Positions 42,788 to 51,775 of a stretch of DNA of 64,000 nucleotides are shown one piece after another (within the stretch, counting starts at the first letter, position 1; each line of letters opens with the position of its first letter). Below the pieces are notes generated by a model that made no database searches, was not told the DNA's origin, and saw only the letters and a list, made by a program, of their open reading frames with translations. Origin of the DNA: Microbacterium rhizosphaerae (GTDB lineage Bacteria; Actinomycetota; Actinomycetes; Actinomycetales; Microbacteriaceae); assembly GCF_034120055.1 (NCBI RefSeq), contig NZ_CP139368.1, positions 3,720,001-3,784,000 of the forward strand, given 5' to 3'. The translations under genes were made by a program, and so were the position numbers.

Positions 42788-43891
42788 TCACTTGCCCCAG
42801 CAGGTGTTGGCCGCGTCAGCCGTGGTGATGCTGTCGAGTCCCGTCATAGGCTGGTCGGTCACGAGGCGCTGACCCGTGCTGAAGAAGTCGAGGCCGTTGC
42901 TCGTCCTCGGCTTCTCGCCGCCACGGGCGATCTTCGCGATGGCCTCCATGCCGAGCGCGGCCATCTTGGACGGGTACTGCTGAGCCGTCGCGCCGATGAT
43001 GCCGTCCTTGACATAGCCGACACCGGTGCAGCCGCCGTCGATCGAGACGATGATGACGTCCTTCTCCTTGCCGGCTGCCTTCAGAGCCTGATAGGCACCG
43101 TAAGCGGCGGGCTCGTTGATCGTGTAGACGACGTTGATGTTCGGATTCTTCGACAGAAGGGTCTCCATGGCCGAGCGACCGCCGTCCTCGGCGCCCTGCG
43201 TGGGCTGGTGGCCGACGATTTCGTACTCACCGCCCTTGCCGCCGGTGTAGGAGCCCGTCTTCGCCTCCGAGCCGTTCTTGCTCTTGTCCGGAACCGTGAT
43301 GCCCATGCCGGAGAGGAAACCCTGGTCGCGGTTGGTATCGACGGAGACGATCTGGTCGGAGAAGAGGTCGAGCATAGCGATCGTCGCCTTCTTGCCGTCG
43401 AGCTTGGCGGCGGTCCACTGGCCGATCTCCTTGCCCGCGGAGAAGTTGTCGGTGGCGAAGGTGATGTCGACGGTGTTGGCGGGGTCCGGAACGGTGTCGA
43501 GCGCGATCACGTAAAGGCCCGCTTTGCGCGCCTTCGCGATCTCGTTGTTGACCGCAGTGCCGTTGGGCGTGATGAGGATTCCCTTGTCGCCGCGGGAGAT
43601 CGCGTTCTCAATGGCCTGAATCTGGCTGTCGGTGTCGCCGTCCTTCTTGCCAGCGGCAAGTGTGAGATCCACGTTCGCGGACTGGGCGTCTTTCTTGGCG
43701 GCGTCCTCCATGGAGACGAAGTAGGGGTTGGTCGTGGTCTTGACGATGAGCGTCACGCCGACCTTGTCGTTCGGCCCAGCGGTCGCGCCGCCGGTCGCGC
43801 CGGATGAACAGGCGGCGAGCGAGAGGGCTGCGACGGCGGCGAGGGACACGGCGGCGGTGAGCTTCACGCGGGGAGTCGTTCGAAGGGGCAT
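42788..43891 (-). CDS. frcB: Sugar-binding lipoprotein of CUT2 importer, FrcB type
   Basis: 367 residues from the ATG at 43891 with AAAGGA upstream; the frame is open far upstream into the divergent LacI gene but only this start has a signal peptide, which ends in the lipobox LAAC. The mature part has the ribose/fructose-binding pattern TTTNPYFVSMEDAAKKDA, GILITPNGTAVNNEI and VVYTINEPAAYGAY. First gene of the minus-strand operon, controlled through the palindrome at 43928. Confidence 0.9.
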   Translation of the reverse strand: MPLRTTPRVKLTAAVSLAAVAALSLAACSSGATGGATAGPNDKVGVTLIVKTTTNPYFVSMEDAAKKDAQSANVDLTLAAGKKDGDTDSQIQAIENAISRGDKGILITPNGTAVNNEIAKARKAGLYVIALDTVPDPANTVDITFATDNFSAGKEIGQWTAAKLDGKKATIAMLDLFSDQIVSVDTNRDQGFLSGMGITVPDKSKNGSEAKTGSYTGGKGGEYEIVGHQPTQGAEDGGRSAMETLLSKNPNINVVYTINEPAAYGAYQALKAAGKEKDVIIVSIDGGCTGVGYVKDGIIGATAQQYPSKMAALGMEAIAKIARGGEKPRTSNGLDFFSTGQRLVTDQPMTGLDSITTADAANTCWGK

Positions 43892-43927
43892 CTTTGCTGT
43901 CCTTTGCAGGTGGTGTGTGTGACACCA

Positions 43928-43941
43928 TGACAACGGTGTCA
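43928..43941. promoter_or_regulatory. LacI-type operator, fructan set, site 1
   Basis: TGACA-ACGG-TGTCA, lying inside a longer inverted repeat TGACACC-N8-GGTGTCA (43920-43941), 36 bases before the frcB start in the divergent promoter. Confidence 0.75.
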
Positions 43942-43994
43942 GCTGTATGTTTACCTCACCGGATGCACGAGCGCAAGGCCAAGATGGGGAAATC

Positions 43995-45038
43995 ATGACA
44001 TCGTTATCAAACCAACGCCTGCCCCGCGTGACGATCCGTGAGGTCGCGCAGCGCGCAGAGGTGGGCATCAAGACGGTGTCGCGCGTCGTGAACAACGAGC
44101 CGAACGTCGCACCCGCCACCGCCGCGCGCGTGCGTGCCGCGATCGAGGAGCTGCGCTGGGAGCCGGACGCCCATGCGTCGAACCTCCGGCGCACGACGAC
44201 GCGTACCCGCTCCGTGGGACTCCTGCTCGGCAACGTGGCGAACCCGTTCTCCGCCACCATCCACCGCGCGATCGAGGACACCGCCGTCCATCGCGACGTC
44301 GCTGTCTTCGCGTCGAGCCTCGATGAGGAGCCGGAGCGTGAGATCGCCGCGGTCGAGGCATTCCTTCGCCGTAAGGTCGACGGCCTGATTCTCACGTGCA
44401 TCGCGGAGAGCCAGGAGTATCTCGCCGACCTCGTCCCGCCGGAGATGCCGATCGTCTTCATCGACCGTGAGCCGGCCTCGTTCACCGGCGATACGGTGCA
44501 TTCGGACAACTTCGGCGGCTCGCGGCTCGCGACCCGACATGTGCTCGGCTTCGGGCACCGCAGACTCGCGCTCCTCATCGACCGTCGCGAGATCTGGACG
44601 GCCCGGGAGCGCGAGCGCGGCTTCATCGCCGCGCTCGAAGAGTTCGGCGTCCCCTCCGACGCCGCCACGATCGTCGCCGATCTCTCCGACCGGGATGCGG
44701 CGGAGCGCGCCGTGACGCGGCTGCTCGGCATGCCGGATGCTCCGACGGCTATCGTCAGCGGCCAGAACCTCATCACCGTCGGAGCCGTGCACGCTCTGCG
44801 CCGGTTGGGCCGCCACCACGACATCGCGCTCATCGGCTTCGACGACCTCGAACTCGCCGATCTGCTCGAGCCGGGTATCAGCGTGGTCGCACAGCGCCCG
44901 CAGGAGATGGGGCAGGTTGCCGCCGCGCGGCTGTTCGCCTCCCTCGACGCCGGACAGCGGCTCGCACCGACATCGATCGTCGTCCCGGTCGACCTCATCC
45001 CGCGCGGCTCCGGCGAGATCAGACCGCACCGCTCGTAA
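43995..45038 (+). CDS. LacI-family repressor of the fructan locus
   Basis: 347 residues from the ATG at 43995 (GGGGA upstream); an in-frame start at 43947 is less likely. Helix-turn-helix VTIREVAQRAEVGIKTVSRV. Sensor domain with SVGLLLGNVANPFSATIHRA and IALIGFDDLELADLLEPGIS. It lies between the divergent frc operon and the second GH32 gene, and the same 14-bp palindrome occurs before both and over its own start codon, so it should repress all three, including itself. Fructose or a fructose phosphate is the likely inducer. Confidence 0.92.
   Translation: MTSLSNQRLPRVTIREVAQRAEVGIKTVSRVVNNEPNVAPATAARVRAAIEELRWEPDAHASNLRRTTTRTRSVGLLLGNVANPFSATIHRAIEDTAVHRDVAVFASSLDEEPEREIAAVEAFLRRKVDGLILTCIAESQEYLADLVPPEMPIVFIDREPASFTGDTVHSDNFGGSRLATRHVLGFGHRRLALLIDRREIWTARERERGFIAALEEFGVPSDAATIVADLSDRDAAERAVTRLLGMPDAPTAIVSGQNLITVGAVHALRRLGRHHDIALIGFDDLELADLLEPGISVVAQRPQEMGQVAAARLFASLDAGQRLAPTSIVVPVDLIPRGSGEIRPHRS
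43996..44009. promoter_or_regulatory. LacI-type operator, fructan set, site 2 (over the repressor start codon)
   Basis: TGACA-TCGT-TATCA, one mismatch from the palindrome. It covers codons 1-5 of the repressor gene, and its sequence encodes the N-terminal MTSLS. Confidence 0.6.
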
Positions 45039-45244
45039 CTCCCGCACGAGTCCGGTGGTGGGGACTCACCCCGCATGCAGCACATCCAGGGGCGTGCCGG
45101 TATCCGGGGCAGCGACAACGCTGTCAGTGCGGCCCGCGAGCACTGCGTCTACCGAGCTCTGGCGCTGAGTGCTGACCACCGACGTTCGGCATCACGACGG
45201 CGAGCCATTGACGTCGCGTGGTTGCCGCGCGTACTCTCGCAGCT

Positions 45245-45258
45245 TGACATCGTTGTCA
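45245..45258. promoter_or_regulatory. LacI-type operator, fructan set, site 3
   Basis: Perfect-armed TGACA-TCGT-TGTCA, 17 bases before the start of the second GH32 gene. An overlapping TTGACA (45244-45249) might be part of a promoter or chance. Confidence 0.75.
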
Positions 45259-45275
45259 ATGAGGAGAGGTCAGAA

Positions 45276-47867
45276 ATGGGTTCAACCGTCCCCCGGCCGA
45301 GCAGGCGAGCGCGGCGCAACGCGGTCGCGGGCGCGGCGATCGCCGCAATGGCGAGCGCCCTGCTTGCGTTCACGGCCCCGGCGCACGCTTCGACGGCAAC
45401 ACCCCCGCCGGCGCCGCATACGGAGACCTACCGTCCGCAGTTCCACTTCACTCCACAGCACAACTGGATGAACGACCCGAACGGGCTCGTCTACTACAAG
45501 GGCGAGTACCACCTGTTCTTCCAGTACAACCCGACCGGCAACACGTGGGGAAACATGTCGTGGGGACACGCTGTGAGCAAGGACCTCGTCCACTGGACGG
45601 AGCTCCCGGTCGCCATCCCTCAGGACACCGAGGAGATGGTGTTCTCGGGCAGCGCGGTCGTCGACACGAATGACACGAGTGGCTTCGGAACGCCGGGGAA
45701 CCCGGCCATCGTGGCCATCTACACCAGTCTGGACAAGGCAACGGGTCAGCAGAAACAGTCATTGGCGTACAGCACAGACGACGGCCGCACGTTCATCAAG
45801 TACGCAGGCAACCCCGTGCTCGACATCGGCTCATTCAACTTCCGCGACCCCAAGGTGTTCTGGTACGCGGCCGGGAACGAGTGGCTCATGGCAGCGGCGC
45901 TGTCCGACCAGCACAAGGTCACGTTCTACAGCTCAGCCGACCTGAAGCACTGGACTCACCTCAGCGACTTCGGACCCGCCAATGCCACGGGCGGCGCCTG
46001 GGAGTGCCCAGACCTCTTCCCGATCGCCGACCCGCAGAACCCCGGAAAGCAGAAGTGGGTTCTGGTCGTGAATGTCAACCCCGGGAGCATCGCCGGAGGC
46101 TCCGGCACCCAGTACTTCACGGGCGACTTCGACGGCACGACCTTCACCGCGGACGACACGCCCTATGTCCCGCCGACCGGGACATCTCTGGGCGACTTCG
46201 ACGGGGCGACATGGGATGCCGGGTGGACCACCAGCGGGGCCGCGTTCGGCACCGGGCCGACACCCGGCAACGCTCCGGGTCAGGGCGGCGTGACGGGCTA
46301 CATCGGGGCAGGGTTGGCCAACAGCTACAACGGGTTCGACGGAGCAACGGGCTCGCTGACCTCGTCCAACTTCACCATCGACCAGCCATACCTGAACTTC
46401 CTGGTCGGCGGCGGAAACCACCCCTACGTCCCCGGCTCGGTCGTGGGCAACGCGCTCCCCGCCGGAACGACGTTCGCCGACTTCGAAGGCCCCACATATG
46501 GCACCGGATGGACGACGACCGGCGACTTCGTCGGCACTGGTCCCGCCCCCGGAACCTGGCCAGGGCAGAATCAGGTGAGCGGATATGTCGGCAATCAGCT
46601 CGTGAACACCTTCATCAATGGCGATCAGTCTGAAGGCAGCATCACCTCCCCGGCGTTCACGATCTCCAGCAACTACATCAACCTCCTCGTGGGAGGCGGT
46701 CGCCATCCCTGGGGCGTATCCGACCCGACATCGGTGAACCTCGTCGTGGACGGCAAGGTCGTCGCAAGCGCCACCGGTCGGAACGATGAAGCGCTGGACT
46801 GGGCTGACTGGGATGTCAGCGCCTACACCGGGAAGTCTGCGACGATCCAGATCGTCGACCAGAACTCCGGAGGCTGGGGACACATCAATGTCGACCAGAT
46901 CATGTTCTCCCCGCAGCCTTCCGCACCGCGTGCCGTCGACACATCCGTCCGGCTCATCGTCGACGGAAACGTCGTGCGCACCGCAACGGGTCCGAACAGC
47001 GAGTCCCTCGACTGGAACAGCTGGAACCTCAGCGACCTGCAGGGCAAGACCGCTCACATCGAGGTCGTCGACAACAACACGGGCGGCTGGGGACACATCC
47101 TCGCCGATCAGTTCAGCCTTGCCGGAGTCGCTGCGCAGTCGGTGATCCAACGCGCGCACTGGATCGACTTCGGGAAGGACGACTACGCAGCCGTCACCTA
47201 CAACGACGCTCCCGGCGGCAAGCGGATCATGATCGGCTGGATGAACAACTGGGACTACGGCGGGTCCATCCCCACCTCCCCTTGGCGCAGCGCGATGACC
47301 ATCCCGCGCGAGCTGTCCCTCGAGGACGTCGATGGTCAGGATGTTCTCGTGCAGAAGCCGGTCACCCAGCTCGACCAGCTGAAGACAGCGCCCTCGTCGC
47401 ACGTTCAGAACCTGAGTCTGCCCAACCGCACCGCCACGCTCGACGCACGAGGCGACACCGCCGATATCGACGCGGTCCTGGCGCCCGGAACGGCAACCAC
47501 GTTCGGCCTGAACGTGCGGGTAGGCAACGGACAGCAGACGTCCATCGGCTACGACACCACCACCGGGGAGGTCTATGTCGATCGGACGAAGTCAGGTGAC
47601 GTCAGCTTCGACCCGTCCTTCGCCGCCGACACGCAGCGCGCGCCGCTGAAGCTGCAGGACGGCAAGCTTAAGCTGCACATCCTCGTCGACTGGTCCTCGG
47701 TCGAAGTGTTCGCGAACGACGGCAAGGTCCTGATCACCGATCAGATCTTCCCTGATCCCGCGAGCACCGGCATCAACGCGTTCGCCACGGGCGGTACGGC
47801 ATCGCTCGTCTCCCTGACGGTGCATCAGATGTCCTCGACGTGGACGCGAAGCGGCGATGCCCGGTAA
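45276..47867 (+). CDS. Secreted GH32 fructan hydrolase with inserted beta-modules (second)
   Basis: 863 residues from the ATG at 45276 with GAGGAGAGG upstream. Signal peptide ends near PAHAST. Triad motifs HNWMNDPNG, FRDPKVFW and WECPDLFP. Like the GH32 at 36990, the propeller is interrupted after GDFDGTTF by about 320 residues with two modules (DFDGATWDAGWTTSG, DFEGPTYGTGWTTTG) and two lectin-like blocks ending GWGHINVD and GWGHILADQF, resuming at HWIDFGKDDYAAVTYND. The two proteins are clear paralogues across their whole length. Probably exo-fructanase activity outside the cell, releasing fructose for the FrcBCA importer; levan versus inulin preference is not readable. Confidence 0.9.
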   Translation: MGSTVPRPSRRARRNAVAGAAIAAMASALLAFTAPAHASTATPPPAPHTETYRPQFHFTPQHNWMNDPNGLVYYKGEYHLFFQYNPTGNTWGNMSWGHAVSKDLVHWTELPVAIPQDTEEMVFSGSAVVDTNDTSGFGTPGNPAIVAIYTSLDKATGQQKQSLAYSTDDGRTFIKYAGNPVLDIGSFNFRDPKVFWYAAGNEWLMAAALSDQHKVTFYSSADLKHWTHLSDFGPANATGGAWECPDLFPIADPQNPGKQKWVLVVNVNPGSIAGGSGTQYFTGDFDGTTFTADDTPYVPPTGTSLGDFDGATWDAGWTTSGAAFGTGPTPGNAPGQGGVTGYIGAGLANSYNGFDGATGSLTSSNFTIDQPYLNFLVGGGNHPYVPGSVVGNALPAGTTFADFEGPTYGTGWTTTGDFVGTGPAPGTWPGQNQVSGYVGNQLVNTFINGDQSEGSITSPAFTISSNYINLLVGGGRHPWGVSDPTSVNLVVDGKVVASATGRNDEALDWADWDVSAYTGKSATIQIVDQNSGGWGHINVDQIMFSPQPSAPRAVDTSVRLIVDGNVVRTATGPNSESLDWNSWNLSDLQGKTAHIEVVDNNTGGWGHILADQFSLAGVAAQSVIQRAHWIDFGKDDYAAVTYNDAPGGKRIMIGWMNNWDYGGSIPTSPWRSAMTIPRELSLEDVDGQDVLVQKPVTQLDQLKTAPSSHVQNLSLPNRTATLDARGDTADIDAVLAPGTATTFGLNVRVGNGQQTSIGYDTTTGEVYVDRTKSGDVSFDPSFAADTQRAPLKLQDGKLKLHILVDWSSVEVFANDGKVLITDQIFPDPASTGINAFATGGTASLVSLTVHQMSSTWTRSGDAR

Positions 47868-47883
47868 CGGAAACTGCGCTCCG

Positions 47884-48935
47884 GCCCTCAACCCGCGCGG
47901 CTCCGGAGATCCGACCCGGGGCTGACGGCCCGGCATGAGGCGGGCCCGGTCGCATCACGGCCTGGCCCGTCTCATCCGATCACTCACATCCGAAGCGACC
48001 CGACGGACGTCTCGTTCACGCCGACGGCGTCGCCTCCCCATCGTCCACGGAGATGACGAGGTCGGCGAACGCGCGGCGGGCGCGGATGCGGCGCGCGTTC
48101 GGCTCATCGACGGAGGCGACCCAGTCCTCGGCGTCCGCGCGGGCCTTCCCGAACGCGACGTGCCGCTCGACGAGGCGCGAGCGCCGAACGTCCGAGGGCA
48201 CGTCGGCATACCAGATCTCCGCCGCGACATCTCGCACGAGCGACCACGGTGCAGTGTCGTCGAGCAGGTAGTTCCCCTCGGTGACGATCAGCGCGCGGCC
48301 GGGCGGGATGACGCGGTCCGCGGCGATCGGCTGCTCGAGCGTGCGTTCGAACCCGGGAACATAGACGGGGTGAGATGGCTCCGCGAGAGCCCGCCGCAGC
48401 GCGGCGAGGTACCCCCATCCGTCGAACGTCTCGATCGCACCCTTCCGTTCGAGGAGTCCGAGCTCTGCAAGAGTGCGGTCGCCGAGATGGAAGCCATCCA
48501 TCGGCAGCCACGCGACCGGGATGCCGCGAGCGCGCAGCGCATCCATCACGTCGAGCGCGAGCGTCGACTTGCCCGCCCCCGGCTCCCCGACGATGCCGAG
48601 GATCACGCGATCCGCCCGCGATGCGAGCGCCGCCGCGCGATCCGCAATCGCCGTATCCAGGTTTCGCACGCTCGAACTCTACGGCGCGCCCCGGGGGTAC
48701 GGCTGCCGCATTTCCCGCTCCATCGCGCTCTCCGTGTGACGCGCATCCTGAAGCGATTCGCACACCTGCCCACGCGGCGATCGCGCGGGGATCGGCAACC
48801 CGCCGCGAAGGGAAGTCGCCTGTGACCGCCTGGCATGCAGCATAGCGGGATGCCATCGCGGCGTTGCCGACGCGCTTTGCGGTGGTGCAGTCGGCCACGC
48901 CGGGACCGAGACGAGGTTGCCTTTGGCCAGACGTC
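47884..48935. repeat. Long direct repeat, copy 1 (contains P-loop kinase)
   Basis: About 1.05 kb nearly identical to 62952-64000, same orientation. Only scattered substitutions and a three-base length difference near 48690 are visible. It starts just after the GH32 stop with GCCCTCAACCCGCGCGGC and includes a GC-rich hairpin-prone segment (CCGGGGC...GCCCGG) that may terminate both converging genes. Copy 2 reaches the window edge, so the true length is not known. Confidence 0.9.
48016..48669 (-). CDS. P-loop kinase, FrcK/uridine-kinase-like (copy 1)
   Basis: 217 residues from GTG with only a weak ribosome site. Walker A GIVGEPGAGKSTLA, the uridine/pantothenate-kinase-like VAWLPMDGFHLGDRTL, and TEGNYLLDD. 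Proteins of this small type are encoded in rhizobial frc loci (FrcK) and are often annotated as nucleoside-kinase-like. Next to an FrcBCA-type importer and GH32 genes, a role with fructose or its regulation is plausible, alongside the PfkB kinase. It differs from the second copy at five residues (2, 3, 17 and two near 209). Confidence 0.75.
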   Translation of the reverse strand: MRNLDTAIADRAAALASRADRVILGIVGEPGAGKSTLALDVMDALRARGIPVAWLPMDGFHLGDRTLAELGLLERKGAIETFDGWGYLAALRRALAEPSHPVYVPGFERTLEQPIAADRVIPPGRALIVTEGNYLLDDTAPWSLVRDVAAEIWYADVPSDVRRSRLVERHVAFGKARADAEDWVASVDEPNARRIRARRAFADLVISVDDGEATPSA

Positions 48936-49417
48936 CGAACTGCTGGGAGACGGAGGGAATGGCGCCCTCCGCCTCGGTTGCCCACATGCCAGCTGCCTTA
49001 CATCGCTGCGGATTGGATGCATGTTGCAGAGCAGCAGTAGCTCGCGCTCAACAGATCGGCGAGCTGGACGGCGCCCAAGTCAATGGGATTTGAGCGCATT
49101 CGTTCTTTCCCACGGCGTTCCTAAAAGGAGCGCTGATCCGGGATTTTTATGGCGGAGACGGAGGGATTTGAACTCTTCTGGAGAGTGATGAGTTCGATGC
49201 ACTTCGCCGATACTGCGTTGATTTCACGCGGATTCAGCGGCGCGGAACGCCGCGTTCGATGAGGTTCTATCAGGGTCGCCCGAGCAGAATCCCGTGCGAT
49301 CTTTCCCACTGCTTTCCCACGTTTTCCTGTGCTGCCACCCCACGTCGTGTCGCCGCTCGAACCGACGAACCGGTACCGACCCGGCGGGCGCAACCGCGTC
49401 CGCCGGGTCGGCCGCCA
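48936..49417. other. Gene-poor stretch with third att-like repeat
   Basis: No supported gene. It holds the att-like repeat at 49150 and the segment CTTTCCCACGGCGTTCC (49104-49120), which recurs near 36780 as CTTCTCACGGCGTTCC, suggesting that more of the integration scar than the 83-bp core is shared. A shorter match GAGACGGAGGGA occurs at 48945. Confidence 0.4.
49150..49231 (+). repeat. tRNA-Ser 3'-end att-like direct repeat, copy 3
   Basis: TGGCGGAGACGGAGGGATTT at the left and GTTGATTTCACGCGGA at the right, same orientation as the copies at 30663 and 36621. The minus strand gives the T arm, acceptor strand and CCA of a serine-type tRNA without its 5' half. Confidence 0.65.
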
Positions 49418-50749
49418 TCAGACGACAGAAACGTCTTCCAGCCGGTCGAGCCGCATGGTTGCCGTCGCGCTGTGGGCGGCCATGCCCTCGGAATCCGAGA
49501 TGACCTGCACGGCATGGGCCAGCTGCGGCGTCGCCTCCCGCGCGATGCGCTGATAGGTCAGCGGCTTGAGGAACCGCGACACCGACAGCCCTGCGCTGTG
49601 TTTGGCGCCACCGGCTGTGGGGAGCACGTGGTTGGTCCCGGCCATCCCCTTGTCGGAGTAAGCAACGGTGCTCCAGGGTCCGAGGAAGATCGACCCGTAG
49701 TTGCGGAGCCGGTCGTGGTACCAGGCGTCGTCCGCCGTGATCAGCTCAAGGTGCTCGGGAGCGAGGTCGTCCATCAGCTGCGCTGCGGTCTCGCGATCCT
49801 TGGCGACCGTGACGACGCCGTAGTCGCGCCACGCGGGGCCGGCGATCGGCTCGGTGGACAGAGTGCTGAGCTGGCGCTCCGCCGCCTCGACCACGGCCCG
49901 GCCGTGCGACTCCGAGGTCGTGACGAGGGCGGCAGGAGAGTTCGGGCCGTGCTCGGCCTGGCCGAGGAGGTCGGCCGCGACGATCTCGGGGTCGGCCGTC
50001 TCGTCTGAGAGGACGGCGACCTCGGAGGGACCGGCGAGCAGATCGATCGCGACAGTGCCGAAGAGCTGGCGCTTGGCCTCGGCGACGAACGCGTTGCCGG
50101 CCCCGACGAGCATGTCGATCGGCAGCTCACCCAACAGCCCGTAGGCCATGGCGGCGAGGGCCTGAACACCACCGAGGACGAACACCCGGTCGACGCCGGA
50201 CAGGTGCGCGGCGTAGACGACGGCGTCGTTTGCGCCCCCGTGTGGCTGCGGCGGCGTGCACGCGATGACCGTCGGCACTCCGGCAGCTTTGGCGACGCCC
50301 ACGGTCATGAAGGCGCTGGCGGTCAGCGGGAACCGCCCGGCGGGGAGGTAGGCGCCGACCCGCGACACCGGAATGTATCGCACGCCAGTGACCAGACCCG
50401 GGACGAGCTCGGTCTCGAAGTCGGTGAGGTGCGAGCGCTGCTCGGTCGCGAACAGTCGGGTCCGCTCGGAGCCGAGTTCGATCGCTGCGCGCAGGTCGGC
50501 GGGGAGGCGGGAGCCGCTCGAGGCGATCTGTGCGGCCGACAGCTCGATGTCGCCGCCCTGGTACTTGTCGAGGGCGCGTGCGTAGTCGAGCACTGCGTCG
50601 AGGCCGCGCCGCTGGATATCGAGGAGCATCGCCGACACCTTCTCGATGACGGCCGGATCGCGCTGCGCCGCGGGGGCGTCGATGAGTGGGGTCTTGAGAT
50701 GACGGTACGAGCCGTCGAGGCTCTGGAGGAGGGCGGGGCTATAACGCAT
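49418..50749 (-). CDS. Histidinol-dehydrogenase-family enzyme (catabolic paralogue 1)
   Basis: 443 residues. Zn-dependent NAD dehydrogenase fold of HisD, which oxidises an alcohol to an acid in two steps. Zinc and catalytic residues are kept: QAEHG (Gln, His), PEHLEL (Glu-His pair), KGMAGTNHVLPT (with Asp just before) and a final His in GMAAHSAT. No other histidine-biosynthesis gene is near. It stands alone, divergent from a LysR regulator, so a catabolic dehydrogenase acting on a different primary alcohol is more likely than histidine synthesis. Substrate unknown. Confidence 0.8.
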   Translation of the reverse strand: MRYSPALLQSLDGSYRHLKTPLIDAPAAQRDPAVIEKVSAMLLDIQRRGLDAVLDYARALDKYQGGDIELSAAQIASSGSRLPADLRAAIELGSERTRLFATEQRSHLTDFETELVPGLVTGVRYIPVSRVGAYLPAGRFPLTASAFMTVGVAKAAGVPTVIACTPPQPHGGANDAVVYAAHLSGVDRVFVLGGVQALAAMAYGLLGELPIDMLVGAGNAFVAEAKRQLFGTVAIDLLAGPSEVAVLSDETADPEIVAADLLGQAEHGPNSPAALVTTSESHGRAVVEAAERQLSTLSTEPIAGPAWRDYGVVTVAKDRETAAQLMDDLAPEHLELITADDAWYHDRLRNYGSIFLGPWSTVAYSDKGMAGTNHVLPTAGGAKHSAGLSVSRFLKPLTYQRIAREATPQLAHAVQVISDSEGMAAHSATATMRLDRLEDVSVV

Positions 50750-50827
50750 TCCTGCAGGCTAGATTGAAGCGAACATCCGGCACAAGGCCATTGGATCCGA
50801 TGATTCCCATAGGGCTAGCCTGTAGTA

Positions 50828-51775
50828 ATGACGATCGTTCAGCTCAAGGCGTTCCTCGCGGCCCTCAAGCTCGGTTCGTTCACCGCGGCGGCGACGGATC
50901 TGGACATCACCCAGGCCTCGGTGTCCGAGCTCATCGCGCGACTTGAGCGCGAACTCGACGCGCGTCTTTTCACACGAGGCGGTCGACGGCTGATCCCCAC
51001 GGATGCCGCGCTCGCGCTTCGCGACCACGCCGAACATGCCGTCGCCGCGATCGACCACGGCATCGAGGCCGTCCGCGCGAACAACGCCCTCGAAGGCGGG
51101 ACCTGCACATTCGGGGTGCTGCGCAACGCCGCCTACTACGACCTCTCCGATCTCGTGCAGCGATTCCACCGTCGACACCCGAAGGTCACCGTGCGGCTTG
51201 TCGGACTGAACTCGTCACTGGTCGCTGAGTCGATCGCTCAAGGCGAGATCGAGGCTGGGCTCGTGGTGCTGCCGATCGCAGCGAAGGGGCTGAAGATCAG
51301 ACCCCTCTTCCGCGACGAAGTCCTCTACGCCACAACGAAGCGGTCGCCCTCCAAGGGCCCGGTGACGATCGACGAGGTCTCGCGGGCGAAGCTCGTCCTC
51401 TACGACGCGTATGCCGGCTGGAAGGACCCGACCCGCCGGCAGCTGCTGGAGCGCGCGCGGCTGCGCGGACTTCCCCTCGAGCCCGCGATCGAGGTGGAGC
51501 ACGTCGAGACGGCGCTCAGCCTCGTGGCCACCGGAGCCGCAGACTCGATCGTCTCGCGCACTATCGCCGAGTCGGCATCCTTTCCGCCCGGTATTGACAC
51601 GGCGCCGTTCGCCGAACCGCTCTACGACACGATCGCGCTCGTGCAACGGGAGGGCGCCGAGCTCTCCCCCGCCACCCGGAAGCTCGCCGATCTCGCCGAA
51701 CGGACGCTGCTCGCCAAAGTCGGCGAGCATGCGGGACGCGCAGCGGTGTCGCAGCGCGTCGACGATCCTCAGTAG
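50828..51775 (+). CDS. LysR-family regulator
   Basis: 315 residues. N-terminal winged helix: FTAAATDLDITQASVSELIA and RLERELDARLFTRGGRRLIPT. C-terminal co-inducer domain from CTFGVLRNAAYYDLSDLVQR onward. It is divergent from the HisD-family gene 78 bases away, the usual arrangement for a LysR protein and its target. It overlaps the 3' end of the opposing amidase gene by seven bases. Confidence 0.9.
   Translation: MTIVQLKAFLAALKLGSFTAAATDLDITQASVSELIARLERELDARLFTRGGRRLIPTDAALALRDHAEHAVAAIDHGIEAVRANNALEGGTCTFGVLRNAAYYDLSDLVQRFHRRHPKVTVRLVGLNSSLVAESIAQGEIEAGLVVLPIAAKGLKIRPLFRDEVLYATTKRSPSKGPVTIDEVSRAKLVLYDAYAGWKDPTRRQLLERARLRGLPLEPAIEVEHVETALSLVATGAADSIVSRTIAESASFPPGIDTAPFAEPLYDTIALVQREGAELSPATRKLADLAERTLLAKVGEHAGRAAVSQRVDDPQ

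Noticed and set aside
48679..48987. Small gene upstream of the P-loop kinase
   Set aside because: Several overlapping frames are open but none has a ribosome site, recognisable family or frame-preserving differences relative to the second copy of the repeat.
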